DNA of 64,000 nucleotides from contig NZ_CP011312.1 in assembly GCF_000980835.1 (NCBI RefSeq), forward strand, positions 2,290,066 through 2,354,065, written 5' to 3'. Every line of letters starts with the position of its first letter. The stretch's first letter is position 1. The notes under the pieces were generated by a model. The model searched no databases and was not told the origin of the DNA. It worked only from the letters and a program-made list of their open reading frames with translations. Made by a program: the position numbers and the translations under genes. Shown here piece by piece: positions 34,415 through 42,881 of this stretch. The stretch comes from Corynebacterium kutscheri (GTDB lineage: Bacteria > Actinomycetota > Actinomycetes > Mycobacteriales > Mycobacteriaceae).

Positions 34415-35813
34415 ACTTCCCACTGTTTTAGAAGAAATTGTTTCTTCTCGTCGCCAACATCTTGCTGAGATTCAGCAACGAATTGCCCATGTTGATCGTG
34501 CACAACTACCAGCATCAACACGTTCCCTGTATCAAAATCTCCGCGCCAACAATAAGCCACACTTCATTATGGAGTGTAAATCGGCTTCACCATCGCTTGG
34601 GTTAATCCGTAAGCACTATCAGCCCGGTGATATTGCGCGTATTTATTCACAGTATGCGGCAGGCATTTCAGTTCTTTGCGAACCAGAGCGTTTCGGTGGA
34701 GATTATGATCATCTAGCCACGGTGGCTAGTTCTACGCATCTTCCGGTATTGTGTAAAGACTTTATTATCGACGATATTCAGATTTATGCAGCTCGGTATT
34801 TTGGCGCCGACGCCATTTTACTTATGCTCAGTGTGCTTGATGATGCTACCTATACGCGTCTTGCCACCCTTGCGCATTCACTAGGATTAGATATCCTCAC
34901 CGAAGTTATTAACAAGAAGGAAGTGGAAAGAGCAATTGCTCTTGGCGCAACAATTGTCGGAATTAATCATCGCAATCTGCACGATCTTAGTATTGATCTT
35001 TCTCGCTCAGGTGAGCTTGCCCAACTGCTACCCAAAGAGACAGTAGTTATTGCCGAATCAGGTATTCGTGATAACGCAACTGTGCGAGCACTGTCCGGAT
35101 ATGTTGATGGTTTTTTAGTAGGTTCCCAATTAACCAGTCAGCCCGATATTGATCGCGCTGTTCGCAAATTGATCTACGGTACCACTAAAATCTGTGGACT
35201 TACCTCCGACTCGGCCGCCCAAGTCGCTCGTGCAGTAGGCGCGATCTATGGCGGTCTCATTTTTGAGGAAGCATCTCCTCGCAATGTTTCACGTGAAACA
35301 TCGCAAAAAATCATCGCCGCGGAACCTGGACTCGACTACGTAGCAGTGAGTCGTCGCACTAAAAATTGGCATGAACTTATCCAGCCCGGCATTGTTGCTA
35401 TTCAAGTCCATGCCCCTTATCAAGGCAGTCTAGAAAAAGAACAAGCACTTATCACACAGGTACGTTCCGAGGTAGATACAGAAGTGGAACTATGGCGCGC
35501 ATTATCTTTTGACAGCTTTCATGATCCTGCCATAATCGCCAGCAGCCTGCTTGATAGCGTCGATAAGCTCGTGCTCGATAATGGTGCCGGCGGGACAGGA
35601 AAGAGCTTCAATTGGTCACACATTCCGGCAGATCTAGCCCCACATATTCTACTTGCCGGCGGTATTGGTATTGACAATATTGATGCCGCACTCGCCATTG
35701 GAGCTGCCGGAGTAGATATTAATTCTGGCGTAGAGTACCCCAATCAACCCGGTTATAAAGATGCCGGTGCCATTCACCGTCTCTTTTCTCACATAAGACG
35801 CTTCCACAAGTAA
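34407..35813 (+). CDS. trpCF: Bifunctional indole-3-glycerol-phosphate synthase / phosphoribosylanthranilate isomerase TrpCF
   Basis: Fused enzyme of 468 residues doing two consecutive steps. TrpC domain (about 1-255): FIMECKSASPSLG, VLCKDFIIDDIQIY, AIALGATIVGINHRNLHDL, VVIAESGI. TrpF domain (about 258-468): KICGLTSDSAAQVA, GGLIFEEASPRNVS, DKLVLDNGAGGTGKSFNW, LAGGIGIDNIDAA. The codons for NVSRETS in the TrpF part form a complete parS palindrome. The fusion is typical of corynebacteria and enterobacteria. Overlaps trpD by eight bases. Confidence 0.96.
   Translation: MHKLPTVLEEIVSSRRQHLAEIQQRIAHVDRAQLPASTRSLYQNLRANNKPHFIMECKSASPSLGLIRKHYQPGDIARIYSQYAAGISVLCEPERFGGDYDHLATVASSTHLPVLCKDFIIDDIQIYAARYFGADAILLMLSVLDDATYTRLATLAHSLGLDILTEVINKKEVERAIALGATIVGINHRNLHDLSIDLSRSGELAQLLPKETVVIAESGIRDNATVRALSGYVDGFLVGSQLTSQPDIDRAVRKLIYGTTKICGLTSDSAAQVARAVGAIYGGLIFEEASPRNVSRETSQKIIAAEPGLDYVAVSRRTKNWHELIQPGIVAIQVHAPYQGSLEKEQALITQVRSEVDTEVELWRALSFDSFHDPAIIASSLLDSVDKLVLDNGAGGTGKSFNWSHIPADLAPHILLAGGIGIDNIDAALAIGAAGVDINSGVEYPNQPGYKDAGAIHRLFSHIRRFHK
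35285..35300. promoter_or_regulatory. parS site inside trpCF
   Basis: TGTTTCACGTGAAACA, a perfect 16-base ParB palindrome within the coding sequence, read there as V-S-R-E-T. It lies about 28 kb from oriC. Confidence 0.9.
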
Positions 35814-35822
35814 AGGATTCTC

Positions 35823-37061
35823 ATGACTCAGTCACAGTCTAAAACCTTATTGCCCGCTTACTTTGGCGAGTTTGGCGGTCAGTTTGTTCCCGAATCACTC
35901 ATACCCGCACTCGATCAACTTGAGCAAGCCTTTGTTGATGCACAAAACGATCCCAGTTTCCACGAAGAACTTGCCGGTTACCTTCATGATTATCTTGGTC
36001 GTCCCACACCGCTCACCGAGTGTTCCAACCTACCACTCGACGGACAGGGGAGGGGATATGCACGTATCTTTTTGAAACGAGAAGATCTAGTTCACGGTGG
36101 AGCACACAAAACCAACCAGGTTATTGGCCAAGTGCTACTTGCAAAACGAATGGGTAAAAAACGGATTATCGCCGAAACCGGAGCTGGCCAACACGGCACC
36201 GCAACCGCACTTGCTTGCGCGCTACTTAATTTAGAATGTGTCATTTATATGGGCGTGAAAGATGTAGAACGCCAGCAACCCAACGTTTATCGCATGCAAC
36301 TCATGGGCGCAACAGTTGTGCCGGTAGATTCTGGTTCTGGCACTCTTAAAGATGCCGTGAATGAGGCACTGCGTGATTGGACTGCTACCTTCCACGAGTC
36401 CCATTATCTATTGGGTACTGCAGCCGGACCGCATCCTTTCCCAACCATCGTTAAAGAGTTTCATCGCATTATTTCTACTGAAGCAAAAGCACAATTACAA
36501 GAACGTATCGGTGGGCTTCCCGATGTAGTCGTTGCCTGTGTTGGTGGCGGATCAAATGCAATTGGTATTTTTGCCGACTTTATCGACGAGCCAAGCGTAG
36601 AACTTATTGGCGCCGAACCCGGCGGCGCTGGTTTAGATTCCGGTCAACACGGCGCAACCATCAATAATGGCACAGTAGGTATTCTTCATGGCGCGCGCAG
36701 TTATCTTATGCGCACCAGCGATGGACAGGTTGAGGAAAGCTATTCTATTTCTGCCGGTTTGGATTATCCCGGTGTTGGTCCCGAACATGCCCATCTTGCC
36801 GCTACCGGCCGAGCACGTTATGTGGCGATCACCGATGCTGAGGCACTCGCTGCCTTCCAACTACTTAACCGCAAAGAAGGAATTCTGCCGGCTTTGGAAT
36901 CTTCACACGCATTTGCGTATGCCCTCAAACGTGCTGCGCTCGCCGAGGAAAACAAGGAGCACATCACCATTGTGGTTTCGCTTTCTGGTCGCGGCGATAA
37001 AGATGTCGATCATGTGCGTGCCACGCTCGATAACGACCCAACACTGATTCTCAAGGATTAA
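35823..37061 (+). CDS. trpB: Tryptophan synthase beta subunit TrpB
   Basis: Joins indole and serine to give tryptophan. 412 residues. PLP lysine in [12 protein letters not shown] near residue 95, [15 protein letters not shown] near 118, phosphate-binding [12 protein letters not shown] near 240, and the C-terminal [13 protein letters not shown]. Starts nine bases after trpCF with AAAGGATTCTC upstream, and ends two bases before trpA. It is the classical TrpB1 type that pairs with TrpA. Confidence 0.97.
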   Translation: MTQSQSKTLLPAYFGEFGGQFVPESLIPALDQLEQAFVDAQNDPSFHEELAGYLHDYLGRPTPLTECSNLPLDGQGRGYARIFLKREDLVHGGAHKTNQVIGQVLLAKRMGKKRIIAETGAGQHGTATALACALLNLECVIYMGVKDVERQQPNVYRMQLMGATVVPVDSGSGTLKDAVNEALRDWTATFHESHYLLGTAAGPHPFPTIVKEFHRIISTEAKAQLQERIGGLPDVVVACVGGGSNAIGIFADFIDEPSVELIGAEPGGAGLDSGQHGATINNGTVGILHGARSYLMRTSDGQVEESYSISAGLDYPGVGPEHAHLAATGRARYVAITDAEALAAFQLLNRKEGILPALESSHAFAYALKRAALAEENKEHITIVVSLSGRGDKDVDHVRATLDNDPTLILKD

Positions 37062-37062
37062 C

Positions 37063-37902
37063 ATGACTCGCTACCAAGAACTTTTTGCTCGCCTCACACA
37101 ATCCGATGAAGGCGCTTTCGTCCCCTTCATTATGCTCGGCGATCCCAGTGAAAAAGACAGCCTGACAATCATCGAAACGCTTATCGACGCCGGAGCCGAT
37201 GCCTTAGAAATCGGTGTTCCATTCTCCGATCCGGTAGCTGATGGTCCAACTATTCAGCGCTCTCATTTACGTGCCTTAGCACATGGAGCTACCGTTGATA
37301 GCAGCCTAAAGTTAGTGCGAAAAATCCGCGAACGTTTTCCTGAGATCCCCATTGGCATGTTGATTTATGGCAATATCGCATTTACTCGCGGACTAGATAA
37401 TTTTTATGCCGCGTTTGCTCACGCTGGTGCCGATAGCATTTTGCTACCCGATGTTCCGGTACGAGAGGCAGAACCTTTTGTTGCTGCTGCTAAAAAAGCT
37501 GCCATCGACCCTATTTTTATTGCACCGGCACGTGCAGGCGAGGAAACTTTAGCTCAGGTTGCGGCTCATTCACGTGGTTATATTTATGCTATTTCTCGTG
37601 ATGGGGTAACTGGTACCGAGCGTGCTTCCAAGACAACAGGTTTAAGTGACGTGGTGGATGGTATCAAGCGTTTCGACGGCGCACCAATTCTGTTAGGTTT
37701 TGGTATTTCTCAACCAGAACATGTTCGTGATGCATTGGCTGCTGGTGCAGCTGGCGCTATTACTGGTTCAGCGATTACCTCAATTATCGAATCACACTGC
37801 CAAGGGGAGTACCCTGAGCTTTCAATAATTAGTGATATGCCAGCGCTTCAAAAAGAGTTAAGCAACTATGTACGCGCAATGAAGGCTGCAACCAAAAAAT
37901 AA
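37063..37902 (+). CDS. trpA: Tryptophan synthase alpha subunit TrpA
   Basis: Cleaves indole-3-glycerol phosphate to indole, which is channelled to TrpB. 279 residues. Catalytic glutamate in ADALEIGVPFSDPVADGPTIQ near residue 48, catalytic aspartate in LLPDVPVREAEPF near 130, phosphate site in GVTGTERASKTT near 185 and LLGFGISQPEHV near 212. Last gene of the trp operon, followed by a strong terminator. Confidence 0.96.
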   Translation: MTRYQELFARLTQSDEGAFVPFIMLGDPSEKDSLTIIETLIDAGADALEIGVPFSDPVADGPTIQRSHLRALAHGATVDSSLKLVRKIRERFPEIPIGMLIYGNIAFTRGLDNFYAAFAHAGADSILLPDVPVREAEPFVAAAKKAAIDPIFIAPARAGEETLAQVAAHSRGYIYAISRDGVTGTERASKTTGLSDVVDGIKRFDGAPILLGFGISQPEHVRDALAAGAAGAITGSAITSIIESHCQGEYPELSIISDMPALQKELSNYVRAMKAATKK

Positions 37903-37923
37903 GTTTTTCATTCTTGAACATCG

Positions 37924-37955
37924 AAACACCACGGATATAACGTCGTGGTGTTTTC
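37924..37955 (+). terminator. trp operon terminator
   Basis: Ten-base perfect arms AAACACCACG (37924-37933) and CGTGGTGTTT (37944-37953), ten-base loop, then TTCTG. It lies 22 bases past trpA stop. Confidence 0.85.
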
Positions 37956-38024
37956 TGTAAATTAGATTAGATATGCTCTAACAACAGTTTTATACGCTAA
38001 CCAAGCGTTAAAACGTGCAAGCAT

Positions 38025-38252
38025 CTAGTATTTCTGTTTTTTGTTCCAGGAATCTTTGTTCTGCGTCCGTGCACTATATACAAAGAAATAAACGACTAGC
38101 CAAATTACGCTAGCAATAACTATCGAGCCCAAAATAGCTAGTGCCATGATTGCTAGAGATGCTCCATCAGAAAATATCCCAGATGCCCAAAGACCAATAA
38201 GAGACATTACCTGGGCAATAGCAAAACCTAGAATAATTTGTTTTCTACTCAT
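38025..38252 (-). CDS. Small two-segment membrane protein (75 aa)
   Basis: Function unknown. 75 residues: MSRKQ, a membrane segment (about 6-26), a short linker with SDGAS, a second segment (about 34-58), and a basic polar tail ending SWNKKQKY. The ribosome site is weak but purine-rich. It is alone between the trp terminator and the next leftward gene; the gap of 225 bases to 38477 shows nothing more. Confidence 0.6.
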   Translation of the reverse strand: MSRKQIILGFAIAQVMSLIGLWASGIFSDGASLAIMALAILGSIVIASVIWLVVYFFVYSARTQNKDSWNKKQKY

Positions 38253-38476
38253 TTTTCTTATTCTTTCGCATCGTCAAAAAACAACTTTAAACACCAGAAT
38301 AAGCTTATACGTTTTCTACGACTATCACAGTGAACTAAGCTGATCTCAAGACACAGCACTTTTCTTACTAGCGTGGGAAAGTTAGTATCCACAACAACCG
38401 CCAGATACCTTATAAAAACTAAAGGTTGTTTTCCATGCACACACCACAGCACAAGGGCTATACTAAAAACCCAAAA

Positions 38477-38513
38477 CCCTTACGTGTTCTCCAAAAAGGA
38501 AAACACGTAAGGG
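38477..38513 (-). terminator. Terminator of secreted Cys gene copy 2
   Basis: Arms CCCTTACGTGTT (38477-38488) and AACACGTAAGGG (38502-38513), extended inward by a CTCC/GGAA segment. On the minus strand it is followed by TTTTGGGTTTTT. Confidence 0.75.
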
Positions 38514-38615
38514 CCCTCACAACAAGTAACGAAAAAATCAGTAACTAGCTCTAAAAACACCCCAAATGTTTTTAAACTTTACTAGCTAGCAACTTCACAT
38601 ACTCAGAAGCAGAAG

Positions 38616-38906
38616 TTAGATACCCTGCTTCTTTTCTGCATAAAGGCGACGCAAAGCCTCATCTGCCTGGAACTGATAATCCTCAGCCTGAGGATCATTT
38701 TCTGCACGTAGTACACGAGCAGCCTCGCTAGCCCAGTTATAGTAGTTGCACAGATCATGCTGGTTTTCACCAAAAGTCTCATGGCACCACTGAGTCGAGC
38801 GTGGTTCTGGCGAATAGGTAGCAGCCTGTGCAGAAGTAATCGCTGCAGCAGCACCTGCTAACATGGTTGCGCCTGCAATAGTGAGGGTAATCTTGCGAAT
38901 CTTCAA
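38616..38906 (-). CDS. Small secreted two-cysteine protein, copy 2 (unknown function)
   Basis: Function unknown, 96 residues with a TTG start at 38906 preceded by AGAAAGAG. The signal peptide (residues 1-28, KIRKITLTIAG..., cleavage after SAQA) matches that of the protein at 47-388 almost residue by residue. The mature part carries the shared pattern C-x3-[YF]-G-E-x5-C-x-Y-Y-x2-A-x-E-x7-E-x-D without a gap, then diverges in its helical tail (ADEALRRLYAEKKQGI). The two copies lie 38 kb apart and both use a non-ATG start. Shared descent is clear; role unknown. Confidence 0.75.
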   Translation of the reverse strand: MKIRKITLTIAGATMLAGAAAAITSAQAATYSPEPRSTQWCHETFGENQHDLCNYYNWASEAARVLRAENDPQAEDYQFQADEALRRLYAEKKQGI

Positions 38907-39367
38907 GATGGAACTCTTTCTGAGTAGGAGTGGAAAAAATTAGTGTGAATGCATCTGATCAATGCACTTAGAAATTTACACTTCTTTTTAAAAAACTAAA
39001 AGTAACCTAATAGATTCCTTTTTCAAACCTGAGATTTTTTGTCACTTTTTGATATTCCATAGCAACAGTGTGCAACCCCAGGCTTTATATAGCTATATGT
39101 TTACACAGGTAGAATGGGTAATTTTTAATATTATTTCGTTCGGTTATTTTATGTAGGTTACAGAACTTATTATGAGTGGAAAATGGCACAATCTTTTGTT
39201 TCCAGGGTTTATTTTCTCTATTTTCTTAAAATTTGGGCTTCTTTTATCTGCATAAATTCCACTCCAGAAAAAACTGTCCTATGCCAAATAAAGGATTTTC
39301 ACTCACTGCGACCACCCATTCTCGCCCTAACCGTTTTTTATTGACCGCTTACCCATAGTATGAAATC
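38907..39367. other. Intergenic region upstream of AlkD gene
   Basis: About 460 AT-rich bases. It holds the promoter of the leftward secreted gene and of the rightward alkD-like gene. A 27-codon hydrophobic ORF (39172-39255, MSGKWHNLLFPGF...) has no ribosome site and is treated as unproven. Nothing else was recognised. Confidence 0.4.
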
Positions 39368-40036
39368 ATGAGCGAAAAACTAGCGAGTATAGAAAAAGTG
39401 CTACGACCTCTAGCCAATGAAGCAAATGCAGCACAAATGAAAGCCTATTTGCGCAATCGCTATGATTTTCTGGGCATTAAAACACCCGATCGTCGCAAAG
39501 CGGTGAAAGAACTTTTTCGTCAATGGAAAAATGAACCTTTCGACGTTAACTATGTAGAAGCTTCTTGGCAGATGCCACAGCGGGAGTTTCATAGTGTCGC
39601 TATCGACTATATTCGTGCCCGGAAAGATCTAACCACCACCCACATTCCATGGCTGGGTTCTCTTGTTACCCGCAATTCTTGGTGGGACAGTGTCGATGCC
39701 TTAGCCAAGCCAATAGGAGAGATTGCTACCAAAGAACAAATGCTTAAGTGGTCACAGGAAGAAAATATTTGGCTGCGTCGAGTAAGTATTATCCATCAGC
39801 TAGGTTTTAAGCAGAAAACTAATACTGAGTTACTTCAAGCCATTATTACCCAAAACCTTGACACCAAAGAATTCTTTATTAATAAAGCAATCGGTTGGGC
39901 ATTACGGGATTATGCCCGAACCAATCCACAATGGGTAATTAATTTTGTTGAGAAATATAGTGATGTGTTAGCACCGCTAAGTATCCGAGAGGCCTTGCGA
40001 TCACTTCCATCTCACCAATCTCCACTATCGCAATAG
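39368..40036 (+). CDS. DNA alkylation repair protein, AlkD-like glycosylase
   Basis: Predicted to excise positively charged alkylated bases without base flipping. 222 residues of HEAT-like helical repeats. Conserved parts: RYDFLGIKTPDRR near residue 31, NSWWDSVD (W106 and D110 correspond to the catalytic pair), WLRRVSIIHQL near 135 and FFINKAIGWALRDYARTNP with W177. These three residues are the reported active-site set in Bacillus AlkD. Monocistronic; no methyltransferase or Ada gene nearby. Confidence 0.85.
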   Translation: MSEKLASIEKVLRPLANEANAAQMKAYLRNRYDFLGIKTPDRRKAVKELFRQWKNEPFDVNYVEASWQMPQREFHSVAIDYIRARKDLTTTHIPWLGSLVTRNSWWDSVDALAKPIGEIATKEQMLKWSQEENIWLRRVSIIHQLGFKQKTNTELLQAIITQNLDTKEFFINKAIGWALRDYARTNPQWVINFVEKYSDVLAPLSIREALRSLPSHQSPLSQ

Positions 40037-40366
40037 GAATTTACTGCAAGAACTTCAGATTTTTAAAGCTACTTATTTCGATATATTAGTTTGGACTACT
40101 TAAATATCTACAACTCTTATAGGCCGCTTTCAACATAGTGTGTTGCATCTATATATAACCCACTAGGGGACTAGTTACTAGCAGTAAACGAATTTCTATC
40201 CGTTTTTGCCTCCCATTAAAAAGCTGGGGAATGCACAATATTTAAATAACAGTGACAAAAATACTTCAAGACCCTCTCGTGCCCATAAATTATAAAAATA
40301 TTTTCGCAAGCAATGAGAACTCAATCAGACGGTTGAATTTTTTACCCACAACTGTCGTTTATAAAT
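40037..40366. other. Intergenic region with no recognised feature
   Basis: About 330 AT-rich bases between alkD and the Rieske gene. Only a promoter-like TATAAATAT close to the right end is visible. Confidence 0.3.
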
Positions 40367-40387
40367 ATGACATGTCATACTTATGCT

Positions 40388-40765
40388 ATGTCTGAGTCAC
40401 CCATGTGCAGCCGCAGAATGTTTCTTCTAGGAACAGCAACAACTTTTGCTGGCGCGCTTCTTACCGCCTGTGGTGGCGAAAACCCACCGACAACTGTTGC
40501 CGCCGATGATGTTCCAGTTGGTGGTGCCATTATCGTCGATAGTTTTATTATTGCTCAGCCCACAGCAGGGGAGTACAAAGCCTATTCCACTGCCTGCACC
40601 CACCAAAATGGTGTGATTGACCGCATTGAAGGACAAGTAGCAATTTGTCCTAAGCATAATTCACATTTTTCTACCGTCGATGGTTCAGTTATCGAAGGTC
40701 TCGCTCGCGACCCGCTGATTGCCAAAACCATAACCCATGACGGCGATACTCTTGAACTAAGCTAA
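40388..40765 (+). CDS. Rieske [2Fe-2S] lipoprotein with twin-arginine-like signal
   Basis: Exported iron-sulfur protein of 125 residues. N-terminus CSRRMFLLGTATTF is twin-arginine-like and ends in a lipobox LTAC (C28). The Rieske ligands are C70-x-H72 (ACTHQNG) and C87-x2-H90 (CPKHNSHFS), enough to hold a 2Fe-2S cluster. This small type lacks the cytochrome bc1 partner and its electron partner is unknown. ATG 40388 is preferred; ATG 40367 adds seven residues. Monocistronic, followed by a hairpin. Confidence 0.8.
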   Translation: MSESPMCSRRMFLLGTATTFAGALLTACGGENPPTTVAADDVPVGGAIIVDSFIIAQPTAGEYKAYSTACTHQNGVIDRIEGQVAICPKHNSHFSTVDGSVIEGLARDPLIAKTITHDGDTLELS

Positions 40766-40798
40766 CTACAATCACGAGCTAGCCCACATTGAACTAAA

Positions 40799-40834
40799 AA
40801 GCATAGGCATCGCTGCACTCAACGGCCTATGCTT
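40799..40834. terminator. Hairpin between the Rieske and BASS genes
   Basis: Ten-base arms AAGCATAGGC (40799-40808) and GCCTATGCTT (40825-40834), A-rich on the left, weak T-run on the right. It ends only seven bases before the ATG of the transporter, so it may terminate the Rieske mRNA or shape the transporter leader. Confidence 0.5.
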
Positions 40835-40841
40835 ATAGCTT

Positions 40842-41834
40842 ATGCTCACTCGATTGAAAAAAGTCGATGTCCTTATTGTGCTGATTATTCTTGCGGTCAT
40901 TGTCGCAATTATTGCACCAGCCCAAGGGGAATTCGCACAGTGGTTTTCTCTTGCCACTAAGGTTGCTATCGCAGTGCTCTTCTTCCTCTATGGCGCTCGA
41001 TTATCGACGAATGAAGCCCTCGACGGCTTAAAAAATTGGAAATTGCACCTTACTATTTTGTGTTTTACCTTTGTGCTTTTCCCAATTATCGGCCTTATAC
41101 TTCAACCTCTAGGCCATGTGATTGGCGAGTCTATGTACTTAGGTATTTTGTATCTCACCTTAGTGCCTTCGACCGTGCAATCCTCGGTAGCCTTCACTTC
41201 TATTGCGCGCGGTAACGTTGCTGGTGCGATCGTCAGTGCGTCGATAAGCAATTTATTAGGCGTTGTACTTACTCCACTACTGGTCATGGCTTTGATGTCG
41301 AATGTGAGCGAAGCACATATCAATGTCGATGGCAAAGTTTTTGCTGATATTGCAATTCAACTTTTACTGCCTTTTATTCTAGGGCAGCTATGTCGACGTT
41401 GGGTCGCGGATTTTGCGGCGAAAAAGGGCACAAAAATCGTTGATCGCGGCTCAATTACCATGGTGGTGTACTCGGCTTTTTCCGCCGGCATTGTGGCAGG
41501 AATTTGGTCACAGATCAATGTGCAACAAATAGTATTCCTTACTCTTTTATCTATTGCACTAGTTTGCCTCATGTTGTGGCTAACTAATCTGATCTCACGA
41601 TTACTCCGCTTTTCTCGGGCAGATCGCATTGCTATTGCTTTTTGTGGTTCCAAAAAATCACTAGCTACCGGCTTACCCATGGCCTCGGTAATTTTTGCTA
41701 GTACTGAGGTTGGTCTACTCATTTTGCCGCTGATGATTTTCCATCAAGTGCAATTAATGATCTGCTCATGGCTTGCCACCCGCTATAGTAAGCAAGATCC
41801 CACTGAAGAACTGAGCCAAGGAGTAAGCCTATGA
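40842..41834 (+). CDS. Bile acid:sodium symporter family (SBF/YfeH-like) transporter
   Basis: Membrane protein of 330 residues with nine to ten segments, resembling the SBF_like (SLC10A7-type) branch. Marks: FFLYGARLSTNEALDGLKNW near residue 46, LYLTLVPSTVQSSVAFTSIARGN near 105 and AFCGSKKSLATGLPMASVIF near 265. The substrate of this branch in bacteria is not firmly known. No ribosome site is seen before the ATG, and a hairpin lies just upstream. The next gene overlaps by four bases. Confidence 0.82.
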   Translation: MLTRLKKVDVLIVLIILAVIVAIIAPAQGEFAQWFSLATKVAIAVLFFLYGARLSTNEALDGLKNWKLHLTILCFTFVLFPIIGLILQPLGHVIGESMYLGILYLTLVPSTVQSSVAFTSIARGNVAGAIVSASISNLLGVVLTPLLVMALMSNVSEAHINVDGKVFADIAIQLLLPFILGQLCRRWVADFAAKKGTKIVDRGSITMVVYSAFSAGIVAGIWSQINVQQIVFLTLLSIALVCLMLWLTNLISRLLRFSRADRIAIAFCGSKKSLATGLPMASVIFASTEVGLLILPLMIFHQVQLMICSWLATRYSKQDPTEELSQGVSL

Positions 41835-42151
41835 GTGAACATTCTGATATTTTTATTCGTCTCACCCTAGAGGTGCCAGGTGCCGGCAGCGTGATTCATA
41901 CTGCGCAATTACGTCCACTTGATGCACGCACCTGTCAGCTCATCCGCATTATTGAACTTGCTCCCGATGGCACTATTCATGGTGGCGCAACCCCTACTAC
42001 TAGTGCAGGACTACAAACTGATCCGCAACGTATTGTTCCACATCCAGATCTCTATGGGGATTTCCCAGATGTCACTGCCGAAGTACTCTCAGAAAAAGAG
42101 TTTGATACTCTCTGGCAACAAACTATTACCCAATTTCCCACTTTGAAATAA
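41831..42151 (+). CDS. Small cytoplasmic protein coupled to the BASS transporter (DUF6881-like)
   Basis: 106 residues, no signal or membrane segment. It begins IFIRLTLEVPGAGS, has LIRIIELAPDGTIHGG in the middle and ends in DVTAEVLSEKEFDTLWQQT. The order beta-rich start, RDG-type turn and final EISxEEF-x-LW element resembles the DUF6881 type, but this is from memory and uncertain. The ATGA overlap with the transporter gene argues for a linked role. Followed by a terminator. Confidence 0.6.
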   Translation: MSEHSDIFIRLTLEVPGAGSVIHTAQLRPLDARTCQLIRIIELAPDGTIHGGATPTTSAGLQTDPQRIVPHPDLYGDFPDVTAEVLSEKEFDTLWQQTITQFPTLK

Positions 42152-42190
42152 AGCTTTTTTGCACTCCTCATATGTGTTGTCAGAGCATAC

Positions 42191-42228
42191 AACCCCTACT
42201 GCAGCTAAGAATTATTGCAGTAGGGGTT
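42191..42228 (+). terminator. Terminator after the BASS operon
   Basis: Perfect 13-base arms AACCCCTACTGCA (42191-42203) and TGCAGTAGGGGTT (42216-42228), 12-base loop, T-rich end. Confidence 0.8.
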
Positions 42229-42524
42229 TAGTAGTAAGAAGTTTTTATTTTTCGTAACTTATGGCTTTGATAATCCATCATGAGCTTAAGCATGTACTGT
42301 TTCACTTGTGATGTTCACAGATAAACATACTTAAATCTAAAGACTTATCTCTTTTTGAAGAGGTTCTTTCTTTCCATATCGGATGCGATATCCCGTGATA
42401 GGTGATTAGTTGATGAGATACCAGTTTTGCGCATTCATTCCGAAAGAGTTAACAATGCGTAACTACCGTTGATAGAAGTCTTTGACTTTGCATTTTCTCT
42501 GATATTCGTTTTACACAAGTTTTA
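42229..42524. other. Intergenic region, convergent genes, nothing recognised
   Basis: About 295 AT-rich bases between the BASS operon terminator and the azlD stop codon. No ORF, repeat or site was supported. Confidence 0.3.
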
Positions 42525-42881
42525 TCAAGCGAAAACAATATTGACCATAAGCATATAGAACACTGTGCCGCCGATAATTGATAGGGCAGAGTCACGTCGC
42601 CACATGTGTAAGGCCAGAGTTACCGCTGTAGCAAGAAGTGCCACTGGTATATTTCCCGGTAGGGTGCGCGCGTTATACAAACAATAAACAACCAATACGG
42701 TCATTACCCCCACAGGCATAGTTTTCGAAAGCAGACCCATAAACGGGCTACCTTTTAAGGTTTTTACCACACTAAAAGGAAGCCAACGTAGCAAAAAAGT
42801 AACCACACTAATAGGAATAAGCACGGCGAGAGTACCAATTAAACTCACGCCTTCAGGAAGTCCATATTCCGCACCAATCAT
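42525..42881 (-). CDS. azlD: AzlD-type branched-chain amino acid exporter small subunit
   Basis: 118 residues, four hydrophobic segments. SVVTFLLRWLPFSVVKTLKG and LLSKTMPVGVMTVLVVYCLY are typical of AzlD/BrnE. It works with AzlC as a two-component exporter of branched-chain amino acids (and methionine in C. glutamicum BrnFE). The ATG shares one base with the azlC stop. No Lrp-type regulator gene is adjacent, unlike the C. glutamicum brnFE locus, so this may be a paralogue. Confidence 0.8.
   Translation of the reverse strand: MIGAEYGLPEGVSLIGTLAVLIPISVVTFLLRWLPFSVVKTLKGSPFMGLLSKTMPVGVMTVLVVYCLYNARTLPGNIPVALLATAVTLALHMWRRDSALSIIGGTVFYMLMVNIVFA

Noticed and set aside
38258..38452. 64-residue minus-strand frame upstream of the 75-residue membrane protein
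   Set aside because: Composition and lack of a ribosome site suggest leader/intergenic DNA, not a gene.
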